Part shown: positions 53,544-64,000 of the stretch, piece by piece
Numbering within the stretch: the stretch's first letter is position 1
How the letters are laid out: each line of letters begins with the position of its first letter
Assembly: GCA_028753945.1 (NCBI GenBank)
Contig: JAPNXP010000006.1
Coordinates: forward strand, 124,001-188,000
Reading direction: 5' to 3'
From: Hexactinellida sp. DTS-2022
Lineage: Eukaryota > Porifera > Hexactinellida
Length of the DNA stretch: 64,000 nucleotides
The notes under the pieces: generated by a model
What the model was told of the DNA's origin: nothing
Databases searched by the model: none
The model's input: the letters and a program-made list of their open reading frames with translations, nothing else
Program-made: the position numbers and the translations under genes

Positions 53544-55495
53544 ATGTCAATATTTACAAACCAGGTTAGTTTTAAAAATATTATATTATTAAAATATATT
53601 TTAAAAGTTCTGTTGTATCTTATATTGAGGCGCTGTATGAAACACTAATATTAACCATGGATATGCTATTACAAATTATACTGTGGTATTTACTGCACTA
53701 CTATAAATGATATTTCCTATCATTTCACATTACAGTCGACTCCGCTTAATAGAGCCACCGGCACCGGTTAATATATTTCTCCGCTTAATCGGGTCAAAGT
53801 AACCTGGTCCCGAGGTGACTCTATTAAGCGGAGTCAACTGTATATTTATAGTCACATAGTTGCATATTAAGAGTTTTTTTAATTATGTTTTTTAGAATCT
53901 TTTTCAAGTCCCTTCTCCGGTCATTCGTGTGAAGTTAACTTTCCATTCCGATGAACCTATATCGTTGCCTGGAGACACATGGCACCTGTTGGAATTCAGC
54001 AAAACTCCGATTGTTTCAGATATAGTAGAACAGATTAAATTCCGGTTCGAATTATCAAAGAAACATTTTGTGACTTTAGGATTGAAAGGAGCCATAATTC
54101 TCAAAAGTGAGAAATCACAAATATTCAGAGACGAGGACACAATTACGTTAGTTCCCTATTATCACACCTTTTTCAATTTTTTTATTTATTGTTTTTATTT
54201 AGAGTTAATTTAATTCCACACACAAGACCAAGTACAGGTAATACTTGATGCTTATATTTGTTTGTGTTGTTGTTTTTGTTGTTGTTGTTGTTTACTTTAT
54301 TTAGATCACAATGCATTCAAGAAAGCTAAACTGAACCAACCAATAAAACAGGATTTTGCTAAGAGAAAAACAGCTGTTACAGTTCCCCCGCCTAAATTAA
54401 TCGAACCAATCAAAAAGAAACCTATAAGTCTGTCCAGTACTACTAGCGAATCTTCTGACCAATCAGATAAGAGTATGTCACCACTAATTGAGCCACTTTT
54501 TGTCACATTTAATGCCACTTTTGTGAGATTTTTAACACTTTAGTGTCAGTTCTTTTGTCACTTTTGAATCACACATTTAATGTCACTTTTTATGCCACTT
54601 TTGTGAGATTTTATAACACTTTAGTGTCAGTTCTTTTGTCACATTTAATGCCACTTGGCACATGTTAATTGTGCCCATGTGCCACATTATATTTCCCAAC
54701 TACTATATATAAATCTATTTTTAGACGAAACTGGAAATAAAGAAAAAACTGAATCTAAGAATTCAGTTCTATTTATACCCAGACAAGTCCCAGGCACAAA
54801 ACCATCTGCCATTCATTCTACACCTGACCAACACACTCCTGAGTCAACCAATCAGAAACAGGAGAAGGAAGTTAGTTCCAGTTCCAGTTCCAGTTCCAGT
54901 TCGGAACCTGACGCCTCTGTCTACCTACAGTCTGTCCTTAGAGGTACACATTCCTATAGCCAACGTGGTTGCTAACAGTGTATTATACAGCCATTTGAAT
55001 TACAAATAAATCACTAATTAATGTTGCGGTATAGGAGAAGATTCCCAATTTTCCCGCTCCTAATTAAAATTATCCAAATTTCATACTCCAAAAGGAGCGT
55101 CTCGCGTTCTTGTATAATTCCTTGCCTTCAAAGCCTTTTCAATACAAATGATATTGATTAATACGAATTCCGGATAAGGCGAACATATTTTGACGGTCCC
55201 CTGGTGTTCCTACTAACGAGGTTCTACTGTATATTACTGTATATGTTCACACTGTAATTAAAGATATATTTTCTACTTTAAATTGATAACATATTTATTA
55301 GGCGACAAACACGTTCGATTCTCTAAGCAATCCAAACAGCCAATCACATTGCGGCCTCGGGGTCGCGGTAGGGGGTTCGGAAGAGTCCCTCCTGAGTTGG
55401 CCAATCGGCTGGGACCCCCGCCCCCCGTTGGGAGAGGGCGCCTCGTCTCTGCTCGCTCGGACAAGCTCAGGACCAAGAATCAGATATTCGTAAAC

Positions 55496-55531
<36 letters not shown>

Positions 55532-57135
55532 CCTCCACAACAGCAGCAGCAGGGGCAACCACAACAACAACAACAACATGAACAACTACAACCAAGTGCA
55601 GTGGTTAGATAATTGTATCTTGTTAGATTAAATACAGTCAACTCCACTTAATTGACTAAATATGTTAATCTGGTCTAGAAATAGACGGTCTACATATATG
55701 ATATCTCTATGTTAATACGCGTATTGCGTAATATATGTTAAATCAATAAATTAAAAAAATCTAAAATTATAGCTGTGCCGACAGATATCCATTGCAAGCA
55801 CTATATTTTGGTGATTCGTTGATTAAGTGCCTCCAAAATAAAATACTGTCGGCACAGCTGTAATTTTAGATTTTTAATTTTTGCGTTGTCTATTTTTAGA
55901 AATCAGAGATTTTGGAGCAAACTCCGGATAACTTTTCACACCTCCCTTCTGTCACCTGTGATCTCCCGCCTAAAATAGGCGCCTTAATCGTATTTAAGGT
56001 CAGTCTATAAATAGAATGTATTCGCGTAATAGCAAGTTGCATTTTGCACGAAATTTGCTTGCTATTAGAGGAACAGAATTGACATAAAATACTCGCTTGG
56101 GGACTGAAAATAACTTTCTAATAGAGCAATATTGTTATTAGAACAATTGCTATTAGGCGAACACCACTGTAATTAATATACAAACAAACAAACAAACAAA
56201 CAAACAAACAAACAAACAAACAAATCTATTTAAACTAACTATTTAGATTCTAGAAATGAACAGTGAGTATTCTCCTGTCCAATCAGATTACAGAAAAGCT
56301 AGGGTATTGAGTTACGACCCTAACAACGAAATGTTGACATTGGAATATTTATCAGACACAATTCAGAATATTCATCAAACGAAAACTGGGATTAGCGAAG
56401 GGAAGTTTGCAATGGAGGAGACAGAGAGTATTGTCCAATCAAATGTTAGTGTCTCACTAAATAGGAACAATAACAAATTACAGTCAACTCCGCTTAATAG
56501 AGCCACCGGTTAATCGGTTTCTCCACTTAATCGGGTCAAAATTTCACAGGATTTATAGGACGGAATTACAGTTTGGCTTACAATATTTTCGGTTAATCGG
56601 TTTTTCCGCTTAATTGGGTCAAAACAACCTGGTCCCGAGGTGACTCTATTAAGCGGAGTCGACTGTAGTTCCAATGTATATGAAAAGGAGCCACTGTCGC
56701 TCCAATAAGAGCATTTATTCTGCTCACAACTTGACTGTATTTATACTTTTCGTGCTACTGTTGCAGGTGTTATTCTCTGTATCACAGACAGAATAGCAGA
56801 TGTTTGTATGCAGGTGTTATTCTCTGTATAGTCTAGTATAGTTCCACTTATGTGAACACCTGTGACATACTATAAGAGTATATATACAATTTGCAACAGG
56901 AACTTAGTTTTTATATTTTTACACTATAAACTCTCACAAAGCAATCTATTTTTATTTATATCGGGAATTTACTGTAGTATTTATACATAATAATTTGATC
57001 TAATTATGATCATTATTTTCACTGATCTAATATGTGAATTATATTCTTGGTTATAATAACACAATTTATTATTCTTTATTTATTTAGGAATCTCTCAATT
57101 TGAGTCAGTTAATAGATCCCAGAGTATTCAACTGA
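53544..57135 (+). CDS. COIL: Coilin (Cajal body scaffold), 446 aa
   Basis: Nine exons: 53544-53564, 53896-54146, 54203-54237, 54305-54472, 54725-54943, 55302-55603, 55900-55998, 56247-56444 and 57088-57135. All phases agree. The N-terminal ubiquitin-like self-association domain is seen in WHLLEFSKTPIVSDIVEQIK, followed by basic FKKAKL as in coilin. A Ser-rich acidic linker comes next, then an RG box (RPRGRGRGFGR near residue 250) and a polyglutamine run. The C-terminal Tudor-like domain has KIGALIVFKILEMNSEYSP, DYRKARVLSYDP and the final LIDPRVF, all aligning with vertebrate coilin. Coilin nucleates Cajal bodies and binds snRNP/SMN components. The 446 residues are shorter than the human protein of about 576, mainly in the linker. 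MITEs sit in introns 1, 5 and 8, a fold-back element in intron 6. Confidence 0.9.
53733..53840. mobile_element. MITE family C copy (short) in coilin intron 1
   Basis: CAGTCGACTCCGCTTAATAG and TATTAAGCGGAGTCAACTG ends, only 108 bp; an internal deletion derivative of the 184-bp form. Confidence 0.85.
54497..54655. repeat. Tandem duplication in coilin intron 4
   Basis: Two copies, about 95-100 bp apart, of GCCACTTTTGTGAGATTTT...AACACTTTAGTGTCAGTTC, with partial TTTAATGCCACTT units. Confidence 0.75.
55128..55229. mobile_element. MITE family A, left end missing, coilin intron 5
   Basis: Starts within GCCTTCAAAGCCTTTTCAAT and ends CTACTAACGAGGTTCTACTG. Confidence 0.75.
55753..55876. mobile_element. 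Fold-back element family F, coilin intron 6
   Basis: AAATCTAAAATTATAGCTGT at the left and CAGCTGTAATTTTAGATTTT at the right, with GTGCCTCCAAAATA inside. Confidence 0.8.
56173..56225. repeat. (AAAC)n microsatellite, coilin intron 7
   Basis: Twelve or so AAAC units close to the acceptor of coilin exon 8. Confidence 0.9.
56481..56665. mobile_element. MITE family C copy, coilin intron 8
   Basis: CAGTCAACTCCGCTTAATAG and TATTAAGCGGAGTCGACTG ends, full length. A frame reading from exon 8 runs into it, which makes a short false C-terminus if the GTTAGT donor at 56445 is ignored. Confidence 0.85.
56722..56849. repeat. 128-bp dispersed repeat, inverted partner at 34513-34640
   Basis: Two direct copies of CAGGTGTTATTCTCTGTAT separated by about 50 bp, inside coilin intron 8. 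Confidence 0.85.
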
Positions 57136-57410
57136 ATTAACTTTATTAGTAACTATTCACTTTACTTGTTTTATTTTTGTTTATTTAATTCTTAATGCAA
57201 ACATATCAGCTATGTCTCAGTCGGTCCTTTAATATTTGTAAACAACAACAACAACAAATATTCATATTTTTAGATAACTATAAGAAGAAAATAGTATTCT
57301 GCATTTTTGTTTTTGAACAACAACAACAAATGTAATCTTTGGAAACTTAATCTTGTAAATAACAAGTTAATACTTAATTGTTAAAATTAAATTGTTTACA
57401 AATCTATTTA

Positions 57411-57625
57411 GTAGTAGTAGTTGTTATTGTTATTGTTATTATTGTTGTTATTTTTGTTGTTGTTATTATTTTTGTTGTTATTATTGTTGTTATTGTTATT
57501 TTTGTTGTTATTTTTTTTTGTTATTATTATTTTTGTTTTTGATGTTGTTGTTGTTATTATTATTTTTGTTGTTATTATTGCATATTGTTGTTGTTATTAT
57601 TATTGTTGTTGTTGTTATTATTACC
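57411..57625. repeat. TTG/TTA microsatellite upstream of mitochondrial uS12
   Basis: Interrupted (TTG)n and (TTA)n ending about 55 nt before the chosen start codon; long open frames over it are artefacts. Confidence 0.9.
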
Positions 57626-57679
57626 AAAGCATCAACATACATAGCCCACTTACTACAACACACAACTAACACACTACAA

Positions 57680-57982
57680 ATGCCACAGAGCTTATACCAG
57701 ATAATAAGGAAGGGATTATTTGTCCCAAGTTTCATAAAGAACCCTCTACCTAGGATCCCGCCTCAAAAGAGAGGTGTTGTTATTAAGGAATTCTTTAGTC
57801 GGCCCCGTAAGCCTAATTCTGCCCAACGACGAACTGTGACATTGCTATGTGGAACTAAGAAAGTTAACGCCTATGTACCTGGAATGGGAACTAAGATTCC
57901 GCTGAATTCTAAAGTTCTAATTCACCACAAGAGATGTGTGGATGTGCCAGGGCTACACTGGAGTGTTATTCTTAAAAAATAA
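57680..57982 (+). CDS. MRPS12: Mitochondrial small ribosomal subunit protein uS12m, 100 aa
   Basis: Single coding exon. LYQIIRKG resembles the NQLIRKG start of bacterial-type S12; PQKRGVVIKEFFSRPRKPNSAQRR matches the conserved decoding-centre loop (positions shown in part), and AYVPGMG and VPGLHWSVI match the second conserved loop (usual PGEGH and LPGVRY). S12 lines the decoding site and checks codon-anticodon pairing; this copy should act in mitochondria. The protein is shorter than human MRPS12 (138 aa) and stops soon after the last beta strand. The frame extends upstream through the microsatellite, but the ATG at 57680 gives a normal mature N-terminus; a targeting peptide is not obvious, so an upstream exon cannot be excluded. 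Confidence 0.85.
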   Translation: MPQSLYQIIRKGLFVPSFIKNPLPRIPPQKRGVVIKEFFSRPRKPNSAQRRTVTLLCGTKKVNAYVPGMGTKIPLNSKVLIHHKRCVDVPGLHWSVILKK

Positions 57983-57984
57983 TA

Positions 57985-58200
57985 AGTAATTTGGAACTAA
58001 CTTTATTAAACAAGTATTTCGCGAATTTTATACCCTATAGAAAAAATTCTCCGATAAATATCAATAAATATCGATAAATATATCTATATCATATTAAAGT
58101 AATTTGGAACTAACTTCATTAAACAAGTATTTCGCGAATTTTATACCCTATAGAAAATTCTCCAATAAATATCAATAAATATCGATAAATATACATATCT
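57985..58200. repeat. Tandem duplication, about 110-bp unit, after uS12m
   Basis: GTAATTTGGAACTAACTT...AAACAAGTATTTCGCGAATT...ATATCGATAAATAT is present twice, at 57985 and 58098, with a partial third copy from 58216. Confidence 0.85.
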
Positions 58201-58994
58201 ATATCATATTTATTATAAAGTAATATGGTACTCAATAAACAAATATTATCGAATTTATCGAAAGGATGGTATCAAACAGTGTTTAGTTAGGAAACTAAGT
58301 TGTATAATACGTAATACCTGTAATTGCTTTAGTATTACAAACAAGGTTATACAAATATCACTATCGTGAAAATTCTCGATATCAATAAATATCGGGATAT
58401 TTTTTATAACTTATTAAATACCGAAAAAATCGAAATATCGGGATATTTAGCAATGGAAATCTTCGCTTAATTAAATTAGTTATTTTTTATTCTTCAAGAA
58501 CTAATAAGTAACTAACTTCAAATAAATACAGTTGAATATTACTTGAATTAATAAAAAAGTTTGCAACAATTGAAATTAAGAGGCAAATTAACTCAAATAT
58601 TCCTTAGCAACAAAAAATTCATTCAAATTCCATTAAAAGTATCAAATTATTCTTAAACATTCCATAGTAACTAAGTAAGAAATTTGATTCTAAGCTAAAA
58701 GAAAGTAATTTAGTACTTTGCACTGGGTTGTGCCACATTCCATTTGAGCTATCTGGTATCCTAGCAGAGCTGTGAGATTACTCACAAATGAAAGTATTTC
58801 CTTTCACTACATTCCTGACTGGATGGAGTCACCATGTGCATCAGAAGAGGCGGCACACAAACAGATGCCACATTCCACTCAGTTCCACCACCTAGCTCTG
58901 CTATAAGATACGAGACACATTCTCTATAGCATTCTACTAACAAACTACTTTCCTTTCCATAGCATTAACTAACTAACTAGCAAATAATAACAAA
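58201..58994. other. Intergenic region upstream of the second NHL gene
   Basis: AT-rich, with TATCGATAAATATCGG-like motifs around 58.37-58.45 kb, then a less AT-rich stretch (58740-58990) that probably holds the promoter and 5' UTR of the NHL gene. No gene seen. Confidence 0.5.
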
Positions 58995-60230
58995 ATGGCA
59001 GTTCGATTCCCTGACCCGATACACCCCGTAGACCCTGTCGAGTTGGAAATAAACCAACTGTTCGACCGCATAATAATGTGTGTCCAGCAGCGACGAGTGG
59101 CACTCCTAACCACATACCGCGACACACGCGACCAAATAGCCGCTAGGCCCATAGCCCGCGCGCGAAAAGAAGAAGAATTGATCGCACTCAAAACCGAAAC
59201 CGAGCGTCTCCTCCAAATGAACGAACTGAGAGAGACCCAGGAGCGAATCCTAGCGGAACTAGAACAAGCGCTAGCAGAGGTGAGGGTACCCCAGCCCGAG
59301 ACACGCGTGGTGTTCCGAGGCACCTGTGGACACCTGGAGCAGGTGATCGCAGGTGTGGGAGAGGTAGTCGAGGAGGAGGTGCCCGTTGTACCCCGATATC
59401 AAGAAATGAGACCGATTGTAGCTGTCGGGAAGGGAGGACAAGCTCCTGGAGAGCTCTTCAGTCCTTGGGGTGTCGCTTTCGATGAGAACACAAATCTCAT
59501 TTATGTCGCAGAAGGGTTAGATTCCTGTAGAGTCTCAATCTTCTCGGGGACAGGCGAATTCCTAAACACTTTCACAAACCAAGACATGAGAGCGCCATAC
59601 GGTATAGCGATCCATCGAGACAACCTGTACGTGACGGACAGAGGAGTACACGCTGTGTTCCAATTCAAAATAGAGGTTGACATGCGTCTCGTCGCTAGCC
59701 TAGGGAGTCAGGGATCTGGTGTGGGACAGTTCGATTACCCTTACGGACTCACCGTCTCTACCAACGGAGATGTGTTCGTAGCGGATTGTTACAACAACAG
59801 AATCCAAGTCCTAGATGACTCCCTACACTTCCAAAGATCCATAACGCATCAAACAATGAAACGCCCGCTTGACGTTAAACTGACACCAGATGAGGTGTAC
59901 GTGCTCTGTTGTGACTCTCCCTGCATACTCGTGTTCTCTCACGCAGGAGAGAAGATACGCTCCCTAATCACACGGGGTCCAGGAATGCAGATAGGATCAG
60001 CTGACTTCTTCTGTTTGGACAGAAAACAGAATTTGCTAATCAGTGATTGGTGGAATCATGAAGTTAGAATATTCTCAAAAGAAGGGACACACCTCCACAC
60101 TATAGGGGATTCTGGACAAGAATTGGGAATGCTTCATAGCCCTTATGGAGTAGTTCTAACTGAAAATCTGAAATTAATAATTGTATCTCATAACTATAAT
60201 TACTCATTACAAATATTTTCTTGTCAATAA
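58995..60230 (+). CDS. NHL-repeat protein with N-terminal coiled coil, intronless, 411 aa
   Basis: One open exon. The N-terminus has PVDPVELEINQLF, then an Arg/Glu/Leu-rich coiled coil (about 25-98). From about 145 come NHL blades: GGQAPGELFSPWGVAFDE, NLIYVAEG, RAPYGIAIHRDNLYVTDRG, GVGQFDYPYGLTVSTNGDVF, VADCYNNRIQVLD and a last blade ending NYSLQIFSC. The layout is like a TRIM-NHL protein that has lost RING and B-boxes. It is a paralogue of the gene at 34969-35952, which lacks most of the coiled coil. The 5' half is conspicuously GC-richer than the 3' end and than the flanks. Function unknown; binding of RNA or a protein partner through the propeller is the family expectation. Confidence 0.88.
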   Translation: MAVRFPDPIHPVDPVELEINQLFDRIIMCVQQRRVALLTTYRDTRDQIAARPIARARKEEELIALKTETERLLQMNELRETQERILAELEQALAEVRVPQPETRVVFRGTCGHLEQVIAGVGEVVEEEVPVVPRYQEMRPIVAVGKGGQAPGELFSPWGVAFDENTNLIYVAEGLDSCRVSIFSGTGEFLNTFTNQDMRAPYGIAIHRDNLYVTDRGVHAVFQFKIEVDMRLVASLGSQGSGVGQFDYPYGLTVSTNGDVFVADCYNNRIQVLDDSLHFQRSITHQTMKRPLDVKLTPDEVYVLCCDSPCILVFSHAGEKIRSLITRGPGMQIGSADFFCLDRKQNLLISDWWNHEVRIFSKEGTHLHTIGDSGQELGMLHSPYGVVLTENLKLIIVSHNYNYSLQIFSCQ

Positions 60231-60390
60231 TTGTTTGTTTATGAACTAAAAATATACGTATATCTGTTTTATTTGTTTTACAACAAAAATAGTATAGTAA
60301 TTCGAACGATTTATCAATTTGTTTATTACATTTGACAATAGCAACAATAAATAATCCATTAACGAGACTCTACTGTATACTTAAATAATA

Positions 60391-60537
60391 CAGTGGATGC
60401 CGGTTATAAGAACATCGTCGGGAACTGCATATAATGTTCTTATAAGTTATAACCGACATAAATTATATAGGCTATATGGCAACCGTTTTCCAGTAGAATG
60501 TTCTTATAACCGGTGTTCTTATATCCGGTATCTACTG
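60391..60537. mobile_element. MITE family B copy
   Basis: CAGTGGATGCCGGTTATAAG and ATATCCGGTATCTACTG ends with TA flanks; intergenic between the NHL gene and PPP1R3. A family-A end fragment (ATTAACGAGACTCTACTG) lies at 60358-60376. Confidence 0.9.
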
Positions 60538-60630
60538 TAGCATTATCTTATAGATTAGTCGGGTATCAATAAATTAATCACTTTATAGTTATGAATTAAT
60601 ACAATTGATTACAGAAATAGTACATCATTT

Positions 60631-61671
60631 CTAAAAATAGCACTCAATAGAGTAATTAATTCCAGAATTGTTGTCCCAAAATTCCTGACCACAAGTCATG
60701 TAACTAATGGCGAATTCAATGCGACACAATTTAACTGGGATCTTAAAAACAAAAACGTCAACAAAAACACTTTTCAAGGAATACTCGTAAACAGCATTTG
60801 TATTGTTTGTTGTTAGCCAATCATTTTGCGTCCATCTGACAATAACTTTTTTGTTGAATTCTAAATTTAGAACGTGGATCCAACCTGTTATGAAATTCCA
60901 ATCTACTGAAATGGTTTCTAAGGCAACGTTGTTTGTTTGTAGGAATGTAATGAATTTCGGGTTTTTGTTGCCACAATGGAAATTAGTTTTGAAATTTATT
61001 TGTTTGTTTATTTTAGAATTTGTTGTTTCGAAATTGGTAGTGACTTCCAATTCACCTTGGTTACCATCGGAGCTAGAAAGAATGTTGAATGGCTTAAAAT
61101 AGAACACTTCTGTTAATTCCATTCCTTCAAAATCGGCAAATGTAACACTTTTCCGTCTTTTCTTTGATTCCACTTTAATTTCAGTTTCAAATTGATTGAA
61201 TGATGGAACCGATTTGGAATATCGATTTACAAGTTTGGAATATTTGGGTGCTTCGACACTCGACAAAAATTCATTTTCACTTGGTTCCGGTTTTAGTTCC
61301 ATATTGCTGTCACAGTATACTTCACATAGTTCCATATTGCTGTTACTGTATGTCTCACATAGTTCTATATTGCTGTCACTGTATGTTTCACATAGTTCCA
61401 TATTAGGTTCCAATTTGGTTGCCAAACTCTCTTTATTTGAGTTCCCATTCAATTCCAGTATCTTAGATTTCACGCAATTGGCATTATCATAAATAGGTGT
61501 TAATAATGTGTCGCTAGCTGTGCCACCAAACTGGAACTGAATAGGTCCATATATGGAGGTGACAGATTGTGTCCTGATAATTGTGTCGCTTTTACGAACG
61601 TTATTTTTATACGGTGGAAATGATTTGCTTGTAATTAATCTGAATGATTTCACTATAATATTAGTAGCCAT
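60631..61671 (-). CDS. Protein phosphatase 1 glycogen-targeting subunit (PPP1R3 family), 346 aa
   Basis: Single open exon. The PP1-docking RVxF motif is KSVTF (174-178) in KKRRKSVTFADFEG, the usual family context. From about 240 to the C-terminus is a CBM21 carbohydrate-binding domain: NNVALETISV, VLNLEFNKKVIVRW, then FAISYMTCGQEFWDNNSGIN, the most conserved segment of the family. Such subunits bring PP1 to glycogen and promote dephosphorylation of glycogen synthase and phosphorylase. Residues 91-123 are three tandem 11-residue repeats (MELCETYSDSN). Which vertebrate subunit (A-G) it corresponds to cannot be told. The start codon lies in a segment that has been tandemly duplicated upstream (see 61786-62156). 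Confidence 0.9.
   Translation of the reverse strand: MATNIIVKSFRLITSKSFPPYKNNVRKSDTIIRTQSVTSIYGPIQFQFGGTASDTLLTPIYDNANCVKSKILELNGNSNKESLATKLEPNMELCETYSDSNIELCETYSNSNMELCEVYCDSNMELKPEPSENEFLSSVEAPKYSKLVNRYSKSVPSFNQFETEIKVESKKRRKSVTFADFEGMELTEVFYFKPFNILSSSDGNQGELEVTTNFETTNSKINKQINFKTNFHCGNKNPKFITFLQTNNVALETISVDWNFITGWIHVLNLEFNKKVIVRWTQNDWLTTNNTNAVYEYSLKSVFVDVFVFKIPVKLCRIEFAISYMTCGQEFWDNNSGINYSIECYF
61294..61401. repeat. 33-bp coding tandem repeat in PPP1R3
   Basis: Three full units and a partial one encoding (M/I)ELCE(T/V)Y(S/C)(D/N)SN, in frame (33 bp = 11 codons). Confidence 0.85.
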
Positions 61672-61785
61672 TTAGTAATCCAAATCCTTTGAATAGATCC
61701 ATGTACATATTTTATATTTAAGTGTATAGTATAAGGTATATGACGAAATCTCATTTATTTGTGATTTACTTTACTATTAATTGTG

Positions 61786-62156
61786 TCGCTTTACAAACGT
61801 TATTTATATGCAATCGGCACAGCTGTAATTTTAGATTTTTATACGGTGGAAATGAACTGCTTGTAATTTATCTGAAATATTACACTATAATATTAGTAGC
61901 CATTTAGTAATCCATGTACATATTTTATAATAAATGTATAATACAGTGGATGCCGGTTATAAGAACATCGTCGGGAACTGCACTTAATGTTCTTATAACT
62001 GGCATGTTCTTATAACCGACATAAATTATATAGGGTATATGGCAACCGTTTTCCAACATAGTGTGCTTATAACCGGTGTGTTTATATCCGACATCTACTG
62101 TATAAGGCATATGACGAAATCTCATTTATTTGTGGTTTACTTTACTATTAATTATT
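61786..62156 (-). pseudogene. Duplicated 5' end of PPP1R3, broken and carrying two MITE insertions
   Basis: Repeats 61571-61785 in the same orientation: TGTGTCGCTTTACAAACGTT, ATACGGTGGAAATGA, AATATTAGTAGCCATTTAGT and ATATGACGAAATCTCATTTA all recur. On the minus strand the start codon is kept (MATNIIV) but a stop follows at codon 8. It contains a fold-back family-F end (61811-61840) and a full family-B MITE (61944-62100), both absent from the other copy. Confidence 0.8.
61944..62100. mobile_element. MITE family B copy with identifiable empty site
   Basis: CAGTGGATGCCGGTTATAAG and ATATCCGACATCTACTG ends. The undamaged copy of the duplication reads GTATAGTATAAGGTATATG where this one is interrupted, so the element sits between two TA dinucleotides. 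Confidence 0.9.
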
Positions 62157-62207
62157 AACAGTTTATTAGCTATTATAACAAAACTATACATCTGATCCTA
62201 ACTATAT

Positions 62208-63337
<1,130 letters not shown>

Positions 63338-63731
63338 TTTTTGATTGGATTAATAGTGAAATAATAGTTAATTAGGTTTATGTAGTGATGAGTAGAAATA
63401 GTTAATATAATTATTCCAAATACTTTTTCGATTTGTTGAAATACAATATGAGAAGATTAATGTAATAGCAAACATAGTTTAATAAACAAACAAACAAACT
63501 ATATTAATTATGATAATAACGAACAAACAAATTCCTAATTAACTTATAAACAAACAACTAACAAACAAATTCCTAGCTACCTAACTAACTATTTAACAAA
63601 CAAACAAATAAATTATCATGAAAACGAACGAACTAATAAACAGACCAAAAATAATTCCTAACTAACGAACGAACAAACAAACTAATTTTTACGAACTTAA
63701 CATATTTATCTGGATTATTAATTATACACTA
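63338..63731. other. Intergenic, AAAC/AACT-rich
   Basis: Low-complexity AACAAAC, CTAACTAAC and AACGAACG-type sequence between the converging RPS23 and right-edge genes; no gene seen. Confidence 0.6.
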
Positions 63732-63998
63732 TTACACTGGATTATTAATTAATACACTATTACTCGATTCCACTAATGACGTCATAGTTTCAGTTACAAT
63801 ATCGAAAAGCTGGAATTCCAAAAGGCCTAGAATTTCTCCGCAAATTTCCAAAATAAAATGAAATCCGTCTGGAATCAATTCTGTATCCAAAGATGCCATA
63901 TTTCTAATTTTATAAATCAGAAATGTGAAATCTTTATTTGATAGATTATCCTTGAAATAGGTGTCAAGTTTAATTGCCCTAGGTGTGAAATTATTCCG
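63732..63998 (-). CDS. 3' end of an unidentified gene, cut by the window edge
   Basis: An open minus-strand frame of 88 sense codons runs in from the right edge and ends at TAA (63732-63734). The translated part includes FTPRAIKLDTYFKDNL, then FTFLIYKIRNM, DGFHFILEICGEILGLLEF and a Ser/Asn tail. It is hydrophobic-helical in character with no recognised domain. The absence of stops over 267 bases of AT-rich DNA is the main evidence; an acceptor could lie inside, and the gene's identity needs sequence beyond 64000. Confidence 0.5.
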   Translation of the reverse strand, partial: RNNFTPRAIKLDTYFKDNLSNKDFTFLIYKIRNMASLDTELIPDGFHFILEICGEILGLLEFQLFDIVTETMTSLVESSNSVLINNPV

Positions 63999-64000
63999 CA

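Overview
This window looks like nuclear DNA of an invertebrate animal. The genes are intron-rich and animal-type: coilin, an arrestin-domain protein, a Rab GTPase, a PPP1R3 glycogen-targeting subunit, cytosolic RPS23 and mitochondrial uS12. Introns have normal GT-AG ends. NHL-propeller genes, a circularly-permuted-Ras/vWFA-like gene, compact genes and very MITE-rich DNA would fit a sponge, but that placement is an inference and not secure.

Layout. 1-19.5 kb is one uninterrupted tandem satellite of about 220 units (87-89 bp) with higher-order periods. It abuts, or lies inside, a minus-strand gene resembling circularly permuted Ras protein 1 (19.6-21.9 kb), whose vWFA domain is cut off where the satellite begins. 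22.65-29.1 kb is a complete 12-exon arrestin-domain gene (minus). 31.0-34.3 kb is a 9-exon gene (plus) with many tyrosine motifs, proline-rich stretches and a C-terminal PH domain. 35.0-36.0 kb is an intronless NHL gene (minus). 36.9-47.2 kb is an 18-exon gene (minus) for an unrecognised 1,154-residue zinc-ribbon protein. 47.4-52.0 kb is a gene desert. Then follow a Rab (plus, 52.0-53.3), coilin (plus, 53.5-57.1), mitochondrial uS12 (plus, 57.7-58.0), a second intronless NHL gene (plus, 59.0-60.2), PPP1R3 (minus, 60.6-61.7), RPS23 (plus, 62.2-63.3) and the 3' end of an unknown gene (minus, 63.7-64.0).

I joined exons by hand, requiring GT-AG ends and matching reading phase at every junction. 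The joined lengths are whole codons for the arrestin (407 aa), PH (584 aa), zinc-ribbon (1,154 aa), Rab (221 aa), coilin (446 aa) and RPS23 (143 aa) genes.

Between and inside the genes the DNA is dominated by short non-autonomous DNA transposons with CAGT...ACTG ends next to TA (at least five families, pogo/Tc1-mariner-like), palindromic fold-back elements, and AAC/AAAC microsatellites that often begin exactly at a splice donor. No transposase was seen. The satellite unit ends in a stretch nearly identical to the end of one MITE family. It also has a degenerate CENP-B-box-like motif, so the left third may be a centromeric or heterochromatic satellite seeded by a pogo-like MITE.
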